From: Streptomyces sp. Tue6028
GTDB lineage: Bacteria; Actinomycetota; Actinomycetes; Streptomycetales; Streptomycetaceae
Reading direction: 5' to 3'
Length of the DNA stretch: 64,000 nucleotides
Assembly: GCF_002300165.1 (NCBI RefSeq)
Contig: NZ_MLCE01000029.1
Coordinates: forward strand, 30,794-94,793
Below, in pieces: positions 19,486 to 28,213 of the stretch. Numbering within the stretch: position 1 is the stretch's first letter; each line of letters starts with the position of its first letter. The notes under the pieces are model-generated. The model was not told the origin of the DNA. It saw nothing but the letters and a program-made list of their open reading frames with translations, and did not search any database. Made by a program: the position numbers and the translations under genes.

Positions 19486-20786
19486 CGACCCTGATGATGA
19501 TCCTCGGCATAGTCGTCTTCGTGGTCGGCCTGCTCATCTCGATCGCGTGGCACGAGCTGGGGCATCTGTCGACGGCCAAGCTCTTCGGCATCCGCGTGCC
19601 GCAGTACATGGTCGGCTTCGGTCCGACCATCTGGTCGCGCAAGAAGGGCGAGACGGAGTACGGGATCAAGGCGGTTCCGCTCGGCGGCTACATCCGCATG
19701 ATCGGGATGTTCCCGCCCGGCCCGGACGGCCGTATCGAGGCCCGTTCGACGTCACCGTTCCGCGGCATGATCGAGGACGCCAGGTCGGCGGCCTTCGAGG
19801 AGCTCAAGCCCGGCGACGACACCCGCCTCTTCTACACGCGCAAGCCGTGGAAGCGCGTGATCGTGATGTTCGCGGGCCCCTTCATGAACCTGATCCTCGC
19901 CGTCGTGATCTTCCTCGGCGTGATGATGACGTTCGGCATCCAGACCCAGACCACCACGGTCGGCAAGGTCTCGGACTGCGTCATCCAGCAGAGCGAGAAC
20001 CGCTCGAAGTGCGAGTCCGGGGACCAGGCGGCGCCCGCCAAGGCCGCCGGGCTGAAGGGCGGCGACAAGATCGTCGCGTTCGACGGCAAGGCCGTCGAGG
20101 ACTGGTCCGTCCTCCAGTCCGACATCCGCGCCAACCCCGGCAAGGACGTCACGATCACCGTCGAGCGCAAGGGCGAGAAGGTCGACCTGACCGCCCACCT
20201 GATCAAGAACCAGGTGAGCAAGACCGACGGCAACGGCGGCTACGTCGAGGGCAAGTACGTGTACGCCGGGTTCCTCGGCTTCACACCGGCCTCCGGCATC
20301 GTCCAGCAGTCCTTCTCGCAGTCCGTGGACCGCATGGGCGACATGATGCAGAACGGCGTCGAGTCGCTGGTCGCGCTCCCCGGAAAGGTCCCCGACCTGT
20401 GGGACGCCGCCTTCGGTGACGGACCGCGCAAGGCGGACTCCCCGATGGGCGTGGTCGGCGCGGCCCGCATCGGCGGCGACGTCTTCACCCTGGACATCCC
20501 CGCCTCGCAGCAGGTCGCGATGATGCTGCTGCTGGTCGCCGGCTTCAACCTCTCCCTGTTCCTCTTCAACATGCTCCCGCTGCTCCCGCTCGACGGTGGG
20601 CACATCGCGGGCGCCGTCTGGGAGTCGCTGCGGCGGAACACGGCGAAGGTGCTCCGGCGCCCCGACCCGGGTCCGTTCGACGTCGCGAAGCTCATGCCCG
20701 TCGCCTACGTGGTGGCCGGGATCTTCGTCTGCTTCACGCTCCTGGTGCTCATCGCGGACGTCGTCAACCCGGTGAGAATCTCCTAG
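19482..20786 (+). CDS. rseP: Site-2 membrane metalloprotease RseP/Rip1
   Basis: 434-aa intramembrane zinc protease that cuts membrane-bound regulators such as anti-sigma factors. The first membrane helix carries the zinc motif HELGH (AWHELGHLS, near residue 24); a PDZ domain (about 180-260) follows a second helix; the last helices contain the LDGGHI motif that completes the metal site. ATG 19482 overlaps the dxr stop. The dxr-rseP-ispG order is conserved in actinobacteria, so linkage does not itself reveal substrates. Confidence 0.93.
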   Translation: MTTLMMILGIVVFVVGLLISIAWHELGHLSTAKLFGIRVPQYMVGFGPTIWSRKKGETEYGIKAVPLGGYIRMIGMFPPGPDGRIEARSTSPFRGMIEDARSAAFEELKPGDDTRLFYTRKPWKRVIVMFAGPFMNLILAVVIFLGVMMTFGIQTQTTTVGKVSDCVIQQSENRSKCESGDQAAPAKAAGLKGGDKIVAFDGKAVEDWSVLQSDIRANPGKDVTITVERKGEKVDLTAHLIKNQVSKTDGNGGYVEGKYVYAGFLGFTPASGIVQQSFSQSVDRMGDMMQNGVESLVALPGKVPDLWDAAFGDGPRKADSPMGVVGAARIGGDVFTLDIPASQQVAMMLLLVAGFNLSLFLFNMLPLLPLDGGHIAGAVWESLRRNTAKVLRRPDPGPFDVAKLMPVAYVVAGIFVCFTLLVLIADVVNPVRIS

Positions 20787-20802
20787 CGGCACGCGAATTT
20801 CG

Positions 20803-20833
20803 GGTGGCCGGACACACGTCGTGTCCGGCCACC
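20803..20833 (+). terminator. Terminator after rseP
   Basis: Perfect 13-bp inverted repeat GGTGGCCGGACAC with a 5-base loop, 17 bases after the rseP stop and 116 bases before ispG, so ispG should have its own promoter in 20834-20949. Confidence 0.75.
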
Positions 20834-20949
20834 TTCCATTGAGTGGGTTTGGGGGCGTGATGTGCTCGGCCGCGCGCCGGTGCCGTAATCTCGAAGCCTG
20901 GAGCCCACGATTCCGGGACCTTGATCCACAACTTGGGGTTGCACAGCAG

Positions 20950-22107
20950 ATGACTGCGATTTCTCTCGGCATGCCGTCCGTTCCGACCAAGCTGGCCGAG
21001 CGCCGCAAGAGCCGGCAGATCCAGGTCGGAACGGTCGCCGTGGGCGGAGACGCACCGGTGTCGGTGCAGTCGATGACGACGACGCGTACGTCGGACATCG
21101 GTGCCACGCTCCAGCAGATCGCCGAACTGACCGCGTCCGGCTGCCAGATCGTGCGCGTGGCGTGCCCCACCCAGGACGACGCGGACGCGCTCGCGACGAT
21201 CGCACGCAAGTCGCAGATCCCGGTCATCGCGGACATCCATTTCCAGCCGAAGTACGTCTTCGCCGCGATCAACGCGGGCTGCGCCGCCGTCCGCGTCAAC
21301 CCCGGCAACATCAAGCAGTTCGACGACCAGGTCAAGGAGATCGCGCGGGCCGCCAAGGACACCGGCACCCCGATCCGCATCGGCGTCAACGCCGGCTCCC
21401 TCGACAAGCGACTGCTCCAGAAGTACGGCAAGGCCACCCCCGAGGCGCTCGTCGAGTCGGCGCTGTGGGAGGCATCCCTCTTCGAGGAGCACGACTTCCG
21501 CGACATCAAGATCTCCGTGAAGCACAACGACCCGGTGGTCATGGTCAACGCCTACCGGCAGCTCGCCGCCGCGTGCGACTACCCCCTCCACCTCGGCGTG
21601 ACCGAGGCCGGCCCCGCCTTCCAGGGCACCATCAAGTCGGCCGTGGCCTTCGGCGCCCTCCTGTCCGAGGGCATCGGCGACACCATCCGCGTCTCCCTCT
21701 CCGCCCCGCCGGCGGAGGAGGTCAAGGTCGGCCTCCAGATCCTGGAGTCCCTCAACCTCAAGCAGCGCGGCCTGGAGATCGTCTCCTGCCCGTCCTGCGG
21801 CCGCGCCCAGGTCGACGTGTACAAGCTGGCCGAGGAGGTCACGGCCGGTCTGGAGGGGATGGAGGTCCCGCTCCGCGTCGCCGTGATGGGCTGCGTCGTG
21901 AACGGCCCCGGCGAGGCCCGCGAGGCCGACCTCGGCGTCGCCTCCGGCAACGGCAAGGGCCAGATCTTCGTCAAGGGCGAGGTCATCAAGACCGTTCCCG
22001 AGTCGAAGATCGTGGAGACCCTCATCGAGGAGGCCATGAAGATCGCCGAGCAGATGGAGGCCGACGGAATCGCCTCCGGCGAGCCTTCCGTGTCGGTCGC
22101 CGGCTGA
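20950..22107 (+). CDS. ispG: 4-hydroxy-3-methylbut-2-en-1-yl diphosphate synthase
   Basis: 385-aa iron-sulfur enzyme converting MEcPP to HMBPP in the MEP isoprenoid pathway. TIM-barrel N-terminal part (VQSMTTTRTSD, ADIHFQPKY, VRVNPGNI), and the 4Fe-4S ligands in SCPSCGR and MGCVVNGPGEA. The start MTAISLGMP at 20950 matches the form I know from Streptomyces; the frame is open upstream but covers the terminator. No partner ispH is in the window. Confidence 0.97.
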   Translation: MTAISLGMPSVPTKLAERRKSRQIQVGTVAVGGDAPVSVQSMTTTRTSDIGATLQQIAELTASGCQIVRVACPTQDDADALATIARKSQIPVIADIHFQPKYVFAAINAGCAAVRVNPGNIKQFDDQVKEIARAAKDTGTPIRIGVNAGSLDKRLLQKYGKATPEALVESALWEASLFEEHDFRDIKISVKHNDPVVMVNAYRQLAAACDYPLHLGVTEAGPAFQGTIKSAVAFGALLSEGIGDTIRVSLSAPPAEEVKVGLQILESLNLKQRGLEIVSCPSCGRAQVDVYKLAEEVTAGLEGMEVPLRVAVMGCVVNGPGEAREADLGVASGNGKGQIFVKGEVIKTVPESKIVETLIEEAMKIAEQMEADGIASGEPSVSVAG

Positions 22108-22123
22108 CCGCCTTGTGGCGCAA

Positions 22124-22162
22124 GGGACCCGGGTGCCCCTCCGGAGGTGGCGCCCGGGTCCC
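22124..22162 (+). terminator. Terminator after ispG
   Basis: GGGACCCGGG (22124-22133) pairs with its complement at 22153-22162; the loop contains a further CCTCCGGAGG palindrome. It lies 16 bases after the stop. Confidence 0.7.
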
Positions 22163-22272
22163 GTGCGTGCGGTGCTGCTCGGCATATCCGGTTAAAGTAC
22201 GGAGATCAGCAGACCGTGTGACTCCGCCCTGAGGGGGGCTTCTCGCAGTGATGCGACGGCCAGCCCCGACCG

Positions 22273-22290
22273 GTGCTCACGAGTGAGCAC
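22273..22290. promoter_or_regulatory. Operator-like palindrome upstream of GNAT gene
   Basis: GTGCTCAC-GA-GTGAGCAC, an 8-bp perfect dyad with two central bases, lies about 65 bases before the acetyltransferase start in a 190-bp promoter region. The size and compact spacing suit a dimeric repressor. No regulator gene is adjacent, so its owner is unknown. Confidence 0.45.
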
Positions 22291-22355
22291 ACGGCGACGC
22301 GAACAGTGTGCGCGACGCGCTGTCGTTGCCCGCAAGGAGTGATGGAGCCGCCTCG

Positions 22356-23204
22356 TTGTTGACCCAGACCACCACCAGGGTCCTCGAACCGAGCGACCTG
22401 GACGCCGCGCTCGCCGTCCTCGACCGCGAGCCGGTCGCGAACGCGTTCGTCGCCTCCCGGGTACAGATCGCCGGCCTCGACCCATGGCGTCTCGGCGGCG
22501 AGATGTGGGGCTGGTACGAGGACGGCATGCTGCGGTCCCTGTGCTACGCGGGCGCCAACCTGGTCCCGATCTGCGCCACCCCGAGGGCCGTGCGCGGCTT
22601 CGCCGACCGGGCCCGCCGAGCCGGCCGCCGCTGCTCCTCGATCGTCGGCCCCGCCGAGCCCACCGCCCAGCTGTGGCGGCTGCTCGAACCGAGCTGGGGC
22701 CCCGCCCGGGAGCTCCGCGCCCACCAGCCGCTGATGGTCACCGACCGGCTCCCCGACACCGTCGCACCCGATCCGTACGTCCGCCGCATCCGCAAGGACG
22801 AGATGGAGACGATCATGCCGGCGTGCGTGGCGATGTTCACCGAGGAGGTCGGCGTCTCGCCGCTCGCCGGGGACGGTGGCCTGCTCTACCAGGCACGGGT
22901 GGCCGAACTCGTCGGTTCCGGAAGGTCGTTCGCCCGCCTCGACCAGCACGGCAAGGTCGTCTTCAAGGCCGAGATCGGCGCCGCGACCACCCAGGCCTGC
23001 CAGATCCAGGGCGTCTGGGTCGCCCCCGAGTACCGCGGCCAGGGCATCGCCGCCCCCGGCATGGCGGCCGTCCTGCGCTACGCCCTCGCGGACGTGGCTC
23101 CCGTCGTCAGTCTCTACGTGAACGACTTCAACACGGCGGCCCGCGCCACCTACCGTCGCGTGGGCTTCCAGGAGGTCGGCGCGTTCATGAGTGTCCTGTT
23201 CTGA
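22356..23204 (+). CDS. GNAT acetyltransferase with N-terminal DUF4081-like domain
   Basis: 282-aa two-domain protein. The C-terminal part has the GNAT acetyl-CoA site (GVWVAPEYRGQGIAAPGM, about residue 220) and the closing LYVNDFNTAARATYRRVGF; the N-terminal half (ANAFVASRVQIAGLDPWRLGGEMWG) resembles the DUF4081 domain found fused to GNATs in actinomycetes. The acceptor is unknown. The start is uncertain: TTG 22356 (or 22359) has GGAG eight to eleven bases upstream and gives the MLTQTTTRVLEPSDL form I remember from relatives; a GTG at 22308 is possible. It precedes a second, unrelated GNAT gene and proS. Confidence 0.82.
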   Translation: MLTQTTTRVLEPSDLDAALAVLDREPVANAFVASRVQIAGLDPWRLGGEMWGWYEDGMLRSLCYAGANLVPICATPRAVRGFADRARRAGRRCSSIVGPAEPTAQLWRLLEPSWGPARELRAHQPLMVTDRLPDTVAPDPYVRRIRKDEMETIMPACVAMFTEEVGVSPLAGDGGLLYQARVAELVGSGRSFARLDQHGKVVFKAEIGAATTQACQIQGVWVAPEYRGQGIAAPGMAAVLRYALADVAPVVSLYVNDFNTAARATYRRVGFQEVGAFMSVLF

Positions 23205-23266
23205 CGCCCCGCAGGGGCCTTACGGCACCTCACACGCCCCACCCTTCGCCAGGTAGTCTCCCCGGC

Positions 23267-23836
23267 ATGCTGCGCATTCCCGGTCAGGGCTTCCGCAACC
23301 CCGACGACGTGGTCATCGGCCCGCTGGATCTCGCCGCGCGTGTGGACGAGGCGCTCGCCGTGCAGGCCCTCGCCTTCGGACTCGGCGCCGACGAGGTCGC
23401 CGTACGCCGCCAGATCGTGCTGCGCCACCTCACCTGTCCGGGAGCCCGCGCGCTGGGTGCCACCACCGCCGACGGACGCCTCGTCGGCTTCGTCTACGGC
23501 ATGCCCAACGACCGCGCGCACTGGTGGTCCACCGTCGTCGAACCGTATCTGCGCGCCCAGGGCCGCGACGGCTGGCTCGACGACTCCTTCGTGATCACCG
23601 AACTGCATGTGCACCCGCGCTACCAGGGCCGAGGCATCGGCCGCTCTCTGATCACCCGGATCACGGACACCGCCGCCGAACCCCGCTCGATCCTGTCCGC
23701 GATCGACACGGACAGTCCGGCCCGGGGCCTCTACCACTCACTGGGCTACGAGGACCTCGCGCGCCAGGTCCTGTTCCCCAGCGCACCCAAGCCGTACGCC
23801 GTGATGGGCGCCCTTCTGCCGCTGCGCAGGCGTTAA
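23267..23836 (+). CDS. GNAT-family N-acetyltransferase
   Basis: 189-aa single-domain acetyltransferase. The acetyl-CoA loop reads VHPRYQGRGIGRSLI (about residue 115-129) with the C-terminal motif ARGLYHSLGYEDL typical of GNATs. N-terminal text (MLRIPGQGFRNPDDVVIGPL) is distinctive but unassigned. No signal or membrane segment. ATG 23267 is the only good start, with only a weak upstream purine run. It lies 62 bases after the other GNAT gene and 71 before proS, all on the same strand. Acceptor not predictable. Confidence 0.88.
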   Translation: MLRIPGQGFRNPDDVVIGPLDLAARVDEALAVQALAFGLGADEVAVRRQIVLRHLTCPGARALGATTADGRLVGFVYGMPNDRAHWWSTVVEPYLRAQGRDGWLDDSFVITELHVHPRYQGRGIGRSLITRITDTAAEPRSILSAIDTDSPARGLYHSLGYEDLARQVLFPSAPKPYAVMGALLPLRRR

Positions 23837-23907
23837 CCGATTTCCACCGTCACGTCCCGCCCGGCTAACCTCCTGCCATCACCCTTACGCAGCAGGAGTC
23901 GAGAATC

Positions 23908-25599
23908 ATGGCCCAGGTCCAGCGCATGTCCCGTTTGATGGTCAAGACACTGCGTGACGACCCGGCGGATGCCGAGACGCTCAGCCACAAGCTGCTCGTC
24001 CGCGCCGGTTACGTGCGCCGCAACTCCGCGGGCATCTGGACCTGGCTGCCCCTGGGCAAGAAGGTCCTCGACAACATCTCTCGCGTGGTCCGCGAGGAGA
24101 TGGACGCGATCGGTGCCCAGGAAGTCCTGCTTCCCGCGCTGCTCCCCAAGGAGCCGTACGAGGCGTCGGCGCGCTGGGAGGAGTACGGCGACCTGCTGTT
24201 CCGCCTCAAGGACCGCAAGGGCGCGGAGTACCTGCTCGGTCCGACCCACGAGGAGATCTTCACCCTGGTGGTGAAGGACCAGGTGGCCTCGTACAAGGAC
24301 CTGCCGGTCATGCTGTACCAGATCCAGACGAAGTACCGGGACGAGGCCCGCCCGCGGTCCGGCGTGCTGCGCGGCCGCGAGTTCCAGATGAAGGACTCGT
24401 ACTCCTTCGACACGACCGACGAGGGGCTCGCCGAGTCCTACCGGCTGCACCGCGAGGCGTACCAGAAGATCTTCGCGCGTCTCGGTCTCGACTACCGCAT
24501 CGTCTCGGCCGTCTCCGGCGCGATGGGCGGCTCGGCCTCGGAGGAGTTCCTCGCCCCGGCCGCGGCCGGCGAGGACACGTTCGTGGACTGCCCGTCCTGC
24601 GACTACGCGGCCAACACCGAGGCGGTGACCTTCAAGCTCACGCCGGTGTCCGAGGAGCACGGCCCGGTCGAGGAGCTGGACACCCCCGACACCCCGACCA
24701 TCGAGTCGCTCGCCGAGCACCTCGGCGTCCCCGCCTCCGCGACCCTGAAGAACCTCCTGGTCAAGGTCGACGGCGAGATCGTCGCGGTGGGCGTCCCGGG
24801 CGACCGCGAGGTCGACCTCGGCAAGCTGGGCGAGCACCTCGCCCCGGCCGTCGTCGAGCTCGTCACCGCCGAGGACTTCGAGGGCCGCGGCGACCTCGTC
24901 CGTGGCTACGTGGGCCCGCAGGGCCTGGAGAAGGTCCGCTACATCGCCGACCCGCGGGTGGCGCCCGGCACCGCCTGGATCACCGGCGCCAACAAGGCCG
25001 ACACGCACGCGAAGAACGTCGTCGCGGGCCGTGACTTCGAGGTCGACGACTACCTCGACGTCGTCGTGGTCGAGGAGGGCGACCCGTGCCCCGCGTGCGG
25101 CACCGGCCTGAAGCTGGACCGCGCCATCGAGATCGGCCACATCTTCCAGCTCGGCCGCAAGTACGCCGACACCTTCCAGCTCGACGTCCTCGGGCAGCAG
25201 GGCAAGCCCGTGCGCGTGACCATGGGCTCGTACGGCATCGGTGTCTCCCGTGCGGTGGCCGCGCTGGCCGAGCAGTCGGCGGACGACCAGGGTCTGTGCT
25301 GGCCCGAGGAGATCGCTCCCGCCGACGTCCACGTGGTCGCGGCGGGCAAGGCCCTGCAGACCGAGCTGGCGCTCGACGTGTCCGAGAAGCTGAACGCCGC
25401 GGGGGTGCGTGTCCTGGTGGACGACCGCGCCGGGGTCTCGCCGGGTGTGAAGTTCACCGACGCGGAGCTCATCGGCGTGCCGAAGATCCTGGTCGCCGGC
25501 CGTCGCTCCGCCGAGGGTGTCGTCGAGCTCAAGGACCGGCGGACCGGTGAGCGCGAGGAGCTGACCGTGGACGAGGCGATCGCCCGTCTCACGGCCTAG
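23908..25599 (+). CDS. proS: Prolyl-tRNA synthetase (bacterial type with editing domain)
   Basis: 563-aa class II aminoacyl-tRNA synthetase that charges tRNA-Pro. Motif 1-2 region GPTHEEIFT and RDEARPRSGVLRGREFQMKDSYSF (split reading) and motif 3 MGSYGIGVSRAVAAL are clear. The INS cis-editing domain that removes mis-charged Ala-tRNA-Pro spans about residues 225-400, and the C-terminal anticodon domain follows. Length is normal for the bacterial type. ATG 23908 has AGGAG nine bases upstream. Confidence 0.97.
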   Translation: MAQVQRMSRLMVKTLRDDPADAETLSHKLLVRAGYVRRNSAGIWTWLPLGKKVLDNISRVVREEMDAIGAQEVLLPALLPKEPYEASARWEEYGDLLFRLKDRKGAEYLLGPTHEEIFTLVVKDQVASYKDLPVMLYQIQTKYRDEARPRSGVLRGREFQMKDSYSFDTTDEGLAESYRLHREAYQKIFARLGLDYRIVSAVSGAMGGSASEEFLAPAAAGEDTFVDCPSCDYAANTEAVTFKLTPVSEEHGPVEELDTPDTPTIESLAEHLGVPASATLKNLLVKVDGEIVAVGVPGDREVDLGKLGEHLAPAVVELVTAEDFEGRGDLVRGYVGPQGLEKVRYIADPRVAPGTAWITGANKADTHAKNVVAGRDFEVDDYLDVVVVEEGDPCPACGTGLKLDRAIEIGHIFQLGRKYADTFQLDVLGQQGKPVRVTMGSYGIGVSRAVAALAEQSADDQGLCWPEEIAPADVHVVAAGKALQTELALDVSEKLNAAGVRVLVDDRAGVSPGVKFTDAELIGVPKILVAGRRSAEGVVELKDRRTGEREELTVDEAIARLTA

Positions 25600-25611
25600 T
25601 CGGTGTCCCGT

Positions 25612-25645
25612 GGGCCCGTGCGGCGGTGAGCTGCCGCGCGGGCCC
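25612..25645. terminator. Terminator after proS
   Basis: GGGCCCGTGCGGC (25612-25624) pairs with GCCGCGCGGGCCC (25633-25645), one G-U pair, 8-base loop; 12 bases after the proS stop. Confidence 0.75.
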
Positions 25646-25680
25646 TTGGCGGCTTTCGGTCTGCGGTCCTCCGCCGGTGC

Positions 25681-25930
25681 GTCGTGGTTGGGCGCGCCGT
25701 TCCTCGCGTCCCTTGTGGGGCGCTTGGGTGCGCGGTGTTGTTCGGTAGCCCGGGGCTGCCGGTCTGTGTGTCTCTGCGGGTGCGCTGTGGCTGGGCGCGC
25801 CGTTTCTCGCGCCCCTTGTGGGGCGCTTGGGTGCGCGGCGTTGTTTGGTTGCCCGGGGCTGCTGGTCTGTGTCTCTGCGGCTGGGTCGTGGCTGGGCGCG
25901 CAGTTCCTCGCGCCCCTTCTGGGCGTTGTC
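25681..25930. repeat. Tandem ~100-bp intergenic repeat, about 2.5 copies
   Basis: Three copies of a unit beginning GTGG-T/C-TGGGCGCGC start near 25684, 25787 and 25888 (periods 103 and 101). The copies share GGGGCGCTTGGGTGCGCGG, then a GCCCGGGGCTG block and a TCTGTGT-CTCTGCGG end; the third is cut short after CGCGCCCCTT. They fill the convergent gap between proS and the kinase-like gene. The core resembles the Streptomyces intergenic repeat at 860-896. Confidence 0.8.
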
Positions 25931-25941
25931 CGGTGTTGGTG

Positions 25942-26862
25942 TCAGAGCCAGCCGGCGAATTCGAGGAGGAGTTCTGCGTCCTGGGGGCGGCCGACGCGGC
26001 GGGCTCGGACGCCCGACTCGACCGCTCGGAACAGGGTCCAGCCGCGCAGCCGTTCCTGGTCCACGTCGAGGGACTCGGCGAGCCGCTTCACCCGGCGCCG
26101 GGTGATCGACGACCCCGACGGGGAGGCGATCAGGTCCTCGACGCGGTCGCGGACCAGCCGGGCCAGATCGAAGGCGCACTCGCCGACCACCGGGTCGGGG
26201 CCCACGGCCAGCCACGGCATGCGCTCCCCGGCGAGAACCTTGCTCTGCCGGAACGTGCCGTGCAGCAGCCGTTCCTCCGGCGGCGCGGCGAGCAGTTCCT
26301 CGCGGGCCGTGAGCGCCGCGTCGACCAGCGGCGCGACCTCCTCGTCGGCGGACGCGGACGCCCGCATCGCCTCCGCCTGCCGGCCCGTCCGCTCGGCGAC
26401 CGTCTCGAAGACGTGCGCCGCGGGCGGCTCGACCCACAGCCGCCGCAGCGTGCCCGCCGCCTCCAGCAGAGCCTTCGCCTCGGGCAGCGACCGTACCGAC
26501 ATCTCCGGGTGCAGCCGCTCCAGCAGCAGCACGCCATGGGTGTCGCCGGGGTTGAGGAGCCGCACCGCGCCGCGTCCGTCCCAGTGGGCCAGGGCGGCGC
26601 GCTCGCTCTCCGGGCGGGCCCGCTGGGGCGCGAGCTTCAGCACGGCGGGCGTTCCGTCGGCCTGCCGTACCAGCAGGACCAGGCTGCTCCTGCCGCCCGG
26701 CGCCTGCACCCGCTCCACGGTCAACTCGCGTACGTCTGCGGTCTGTTGCACCAGCTCGGGCAGCTTGGCGAGCCATTCATCGGTCCCGTCGGCGCCCTCG
26801 GCGCCGCCCCGCTGGATCTCGCCGAGCGCCCGGACGAGACGCTGCGGCGGTTCGAAAGCCAT
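25942..26862 (-). CDS. Aminoglycoside phosphotransferase-like pseudokinase
   Basis: 306-aa protein with the fold of the APH(6)/hydroxyurea kinase family (PF04655 type), which phosphorylates small molecules using a HGD-x(4)-N loop and an IDP magnesium site. The N-lobe shows VLKLAPQRARPESERAAL, and the spacing of later motifs is kept, but the catalytic loop reads HGTFRQSKVL: the catalytic Asp is Thr203 and the Asn is Lys208. The metal site usually reading AIDPKP is AVGPDP, with Gly221 in place of Asp. All three catalytic positions are therefore lost while the following GECAFDLARLVRD is conserved, so it is probably inactive as a kinase and may bind or regulate. It starts 28 bases after the ferritin-like gene in the same direction, forming a small operon. 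Confidence 0.85.
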   Translation of the reverse strand: MAFEPPQRLVRALGEIQRGGAEGADGTDEWLAKLPELVQQTADVRELTVERVQAPGGRSSLVLLVRQADGTPAVLKLAPQRARPESERAALAHWDGRGAVRLLNPGDTHGVLLLERLHPEMSVRSLPEAKALLEAAGTLRRLWVEPPAAHVFETVAERTGRQAEAMRASASADEEVAPLVDAALTAREELLAAPPEERLLHGTFRQSKVLAGERMPWLAVGPDPVVGECAFDLARLVRDRVEDLIASPSGSSITRRRVKRLAESLDVDQERLRGWTLFRAVESGVRARRVGRPQDAELLLEFAGWL

Positions 26863-26889
26863 GCCCGAGTTGTTCCCTTCCAGGTCGCG

Positions 26890-27390
26890 TCACGTCTGCG
26901 GGGACGCGGACGCGGAGGCGGTGGCCGCCCGCTCCGCGAGCCCAGGGAAGGCTACGCTCTCGCCGCTCCAGCGCACCGCCCGCACCGCCGCCTCGCGCAG
27001 CGCCTCGGCGGCGGCCCGTCGCCGGTCGCCGGTGGCGGCCCGCACGAGGTCCGAGTAGACGCCCGCCACACGCTCCTCCAGCTCCGCGGCGAGCCGGACC
27101 GCCGCGGCCGAGTCCTTGACCGCGAACGGCAGCGCGTACGCGGCGGAGGCGGCCTGGGGTGTGCCGTCCAGGTCCCGTACGGCCCGCGCCAACTCGTCCC
27201 GTCGCGCCCGGTGCGCGTCGTAGGCGGCCCGCGCCTCGTCGCGCCGCCCCTTGTCGATCTTGCCGCCGACGACGCCGTATCCGTAGACAGCGGCGTGTTC
27301 GGCGCCCAACGCGGCCTGCAGGGCGCCGAGTTCGGCCTTCTCGGCCCGTTCGGTACGGCCCGAGCCCGTGGTGCGGGAGGTGTCGCTCAC
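26890..27390 (-). CDS. Ferritin-like DUF4439-type protein
   Basis: 166-aa all-helical protein. The stretch LGALQAALGAEHAAVYGYGVVGG, repeated in looser form later (FAVKDSAAAVRLAAELEERVAGVYSDLVRA), matches the ferritin-like DUF4439 domain common in actinomycetes; glutamate and histidine of AEHAAVYGYG are candidate metal ligands but the second set is weak. No signal peptide. The ATG overlaps the lipoprotein stop by ATGA. Function is not known. Confidence 0.78.
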   Translation of the reverse strand: MSDTSRTTGSGRTERAEKAELGALQAALGAEHAAVYGYGVVGGKIDKGRRDEARAAYDAHRARRDELARAVRDLDGTPQAASAAYALPFAVKDSAAAVRLAAELEERVAGVYSDLVRAATGDRRRAAAEALREAAVRAVRWSGESVAFPGLAERAATASASASPQT

Positions 27391-27938
27391 TTCGCCCCTT
27401 CCGACAGCAGGTACGCGTGGGCGGCGCCGGCCGCCGCCACCGAGGCCAGCAGCCTGGCCAGTTCACCCGGCATCTCGACCAGGGCCTTAGTGCGTGCGTC
27501 CGCCAGGGTGCGTTCGGCCGCGGCGAGTTCGCCGACCGCGTCCTTCGGCTCGGCCGGCACGGTGGGGGAGGCGCTCGCGGACGCGGACGCCGGCGCGCCG
27601 GCCGCCGTGGCGGAGACGGTCGCGGAGGGCGAGGCGGTGGCGTGCGCCCCGTCCCCGAAGGCCTTCGCGTGCCGGACGACCTCGGCCCGCAGCGGGGTCA
27701 GTCGCTTCGCCAGCGCCGGGTGCGCGGCGATCACGGCGGCGTAGTGGTCGGCGAGCTCCTCGCTGTCGCGCGCGGCACGCGCGCGGGCCCGGTCCGCGGC
27801 CGAGGGGCTGCCGCCGGCCGTGTCGGTGGACGGTTCGGAAGCGGAACAGCCCGCGAGCGCGAAGGCGCCCGCGGCCGAGGCGAGCAGGGTCCTTCGGCGC
27901 GGACCCGACGGGGCGCGCGACGGCAGGGTGAACGGCAC
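27387..27938 (-). CDS. Predicted lipoprotein, helical, Ala/Ser-rich
   Basis: 183-aa lipoprotein with a signal peptide containing RRRTLLASAAGAFALAGC; the lipobox LAGC gives an anchored cysteine near residue 31, and the arginine triplet would also allow Tat export. The mature part has a disordered Ser/Ala/Pro segment in its middle (SASASASP) between two helical halves, the second (LAAAERTLADARTKALVEMP) resembling the ferritin-like neighbour. GTG 27938 was chosen for AAGGA seven bases upstream and for giving a normal signal. It is first of a three-gene operon with the ferritin-like and kinase-like genes and divergent from rimP. Role unknown. Confidence 0.8.
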   Translation of the reverse strand: MPFTLPSRAPSGPRRRTLLASAAGAFALAGCSASEPSTDTAGGSPSAADRARARAARDSEELADHYAAVIAAHPALAKRLTPLRAEVVRHAKAFGDGAHATASPSATVSATAAGAPASASASASPTVPAEPKDAVGELAAAERTLADARTKALVEMPGELARLLASVAAAGAAHAYLLSEGAK

Positions 27939-28213
27939 GGCAGTCGTCCTTGGAGGGCTCGTACGGAAGGAGAGGGCGAGGCGCCCGTGATCACGGTACC
28001 CGCGCCCCGGCCGAACCCGTGCCAGCGGCTCTCCCGAGCCGGTCCCGGCGGGTGGTTTCCGCCCTTCCGCGCAGGGCACCGGGTAGGCGCCGGGCGGCCC
28101 AGGGCCGCACCCGGCCGGGTCCCGGTGGACGGCAACACCCCCCGCGACCGGATACCCTTTGACCTGACACACGACCTAACCACAACAGCACACGCGGCCG
28201 AGGAGTCACCCGG

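Noticed and set aside
20834..20949. Promoter of ispG with TAATCT as -10
   Set aside because: TAATCT at 20886 is plausible but there is no acceptable -35 at the right distance, so it was not called.
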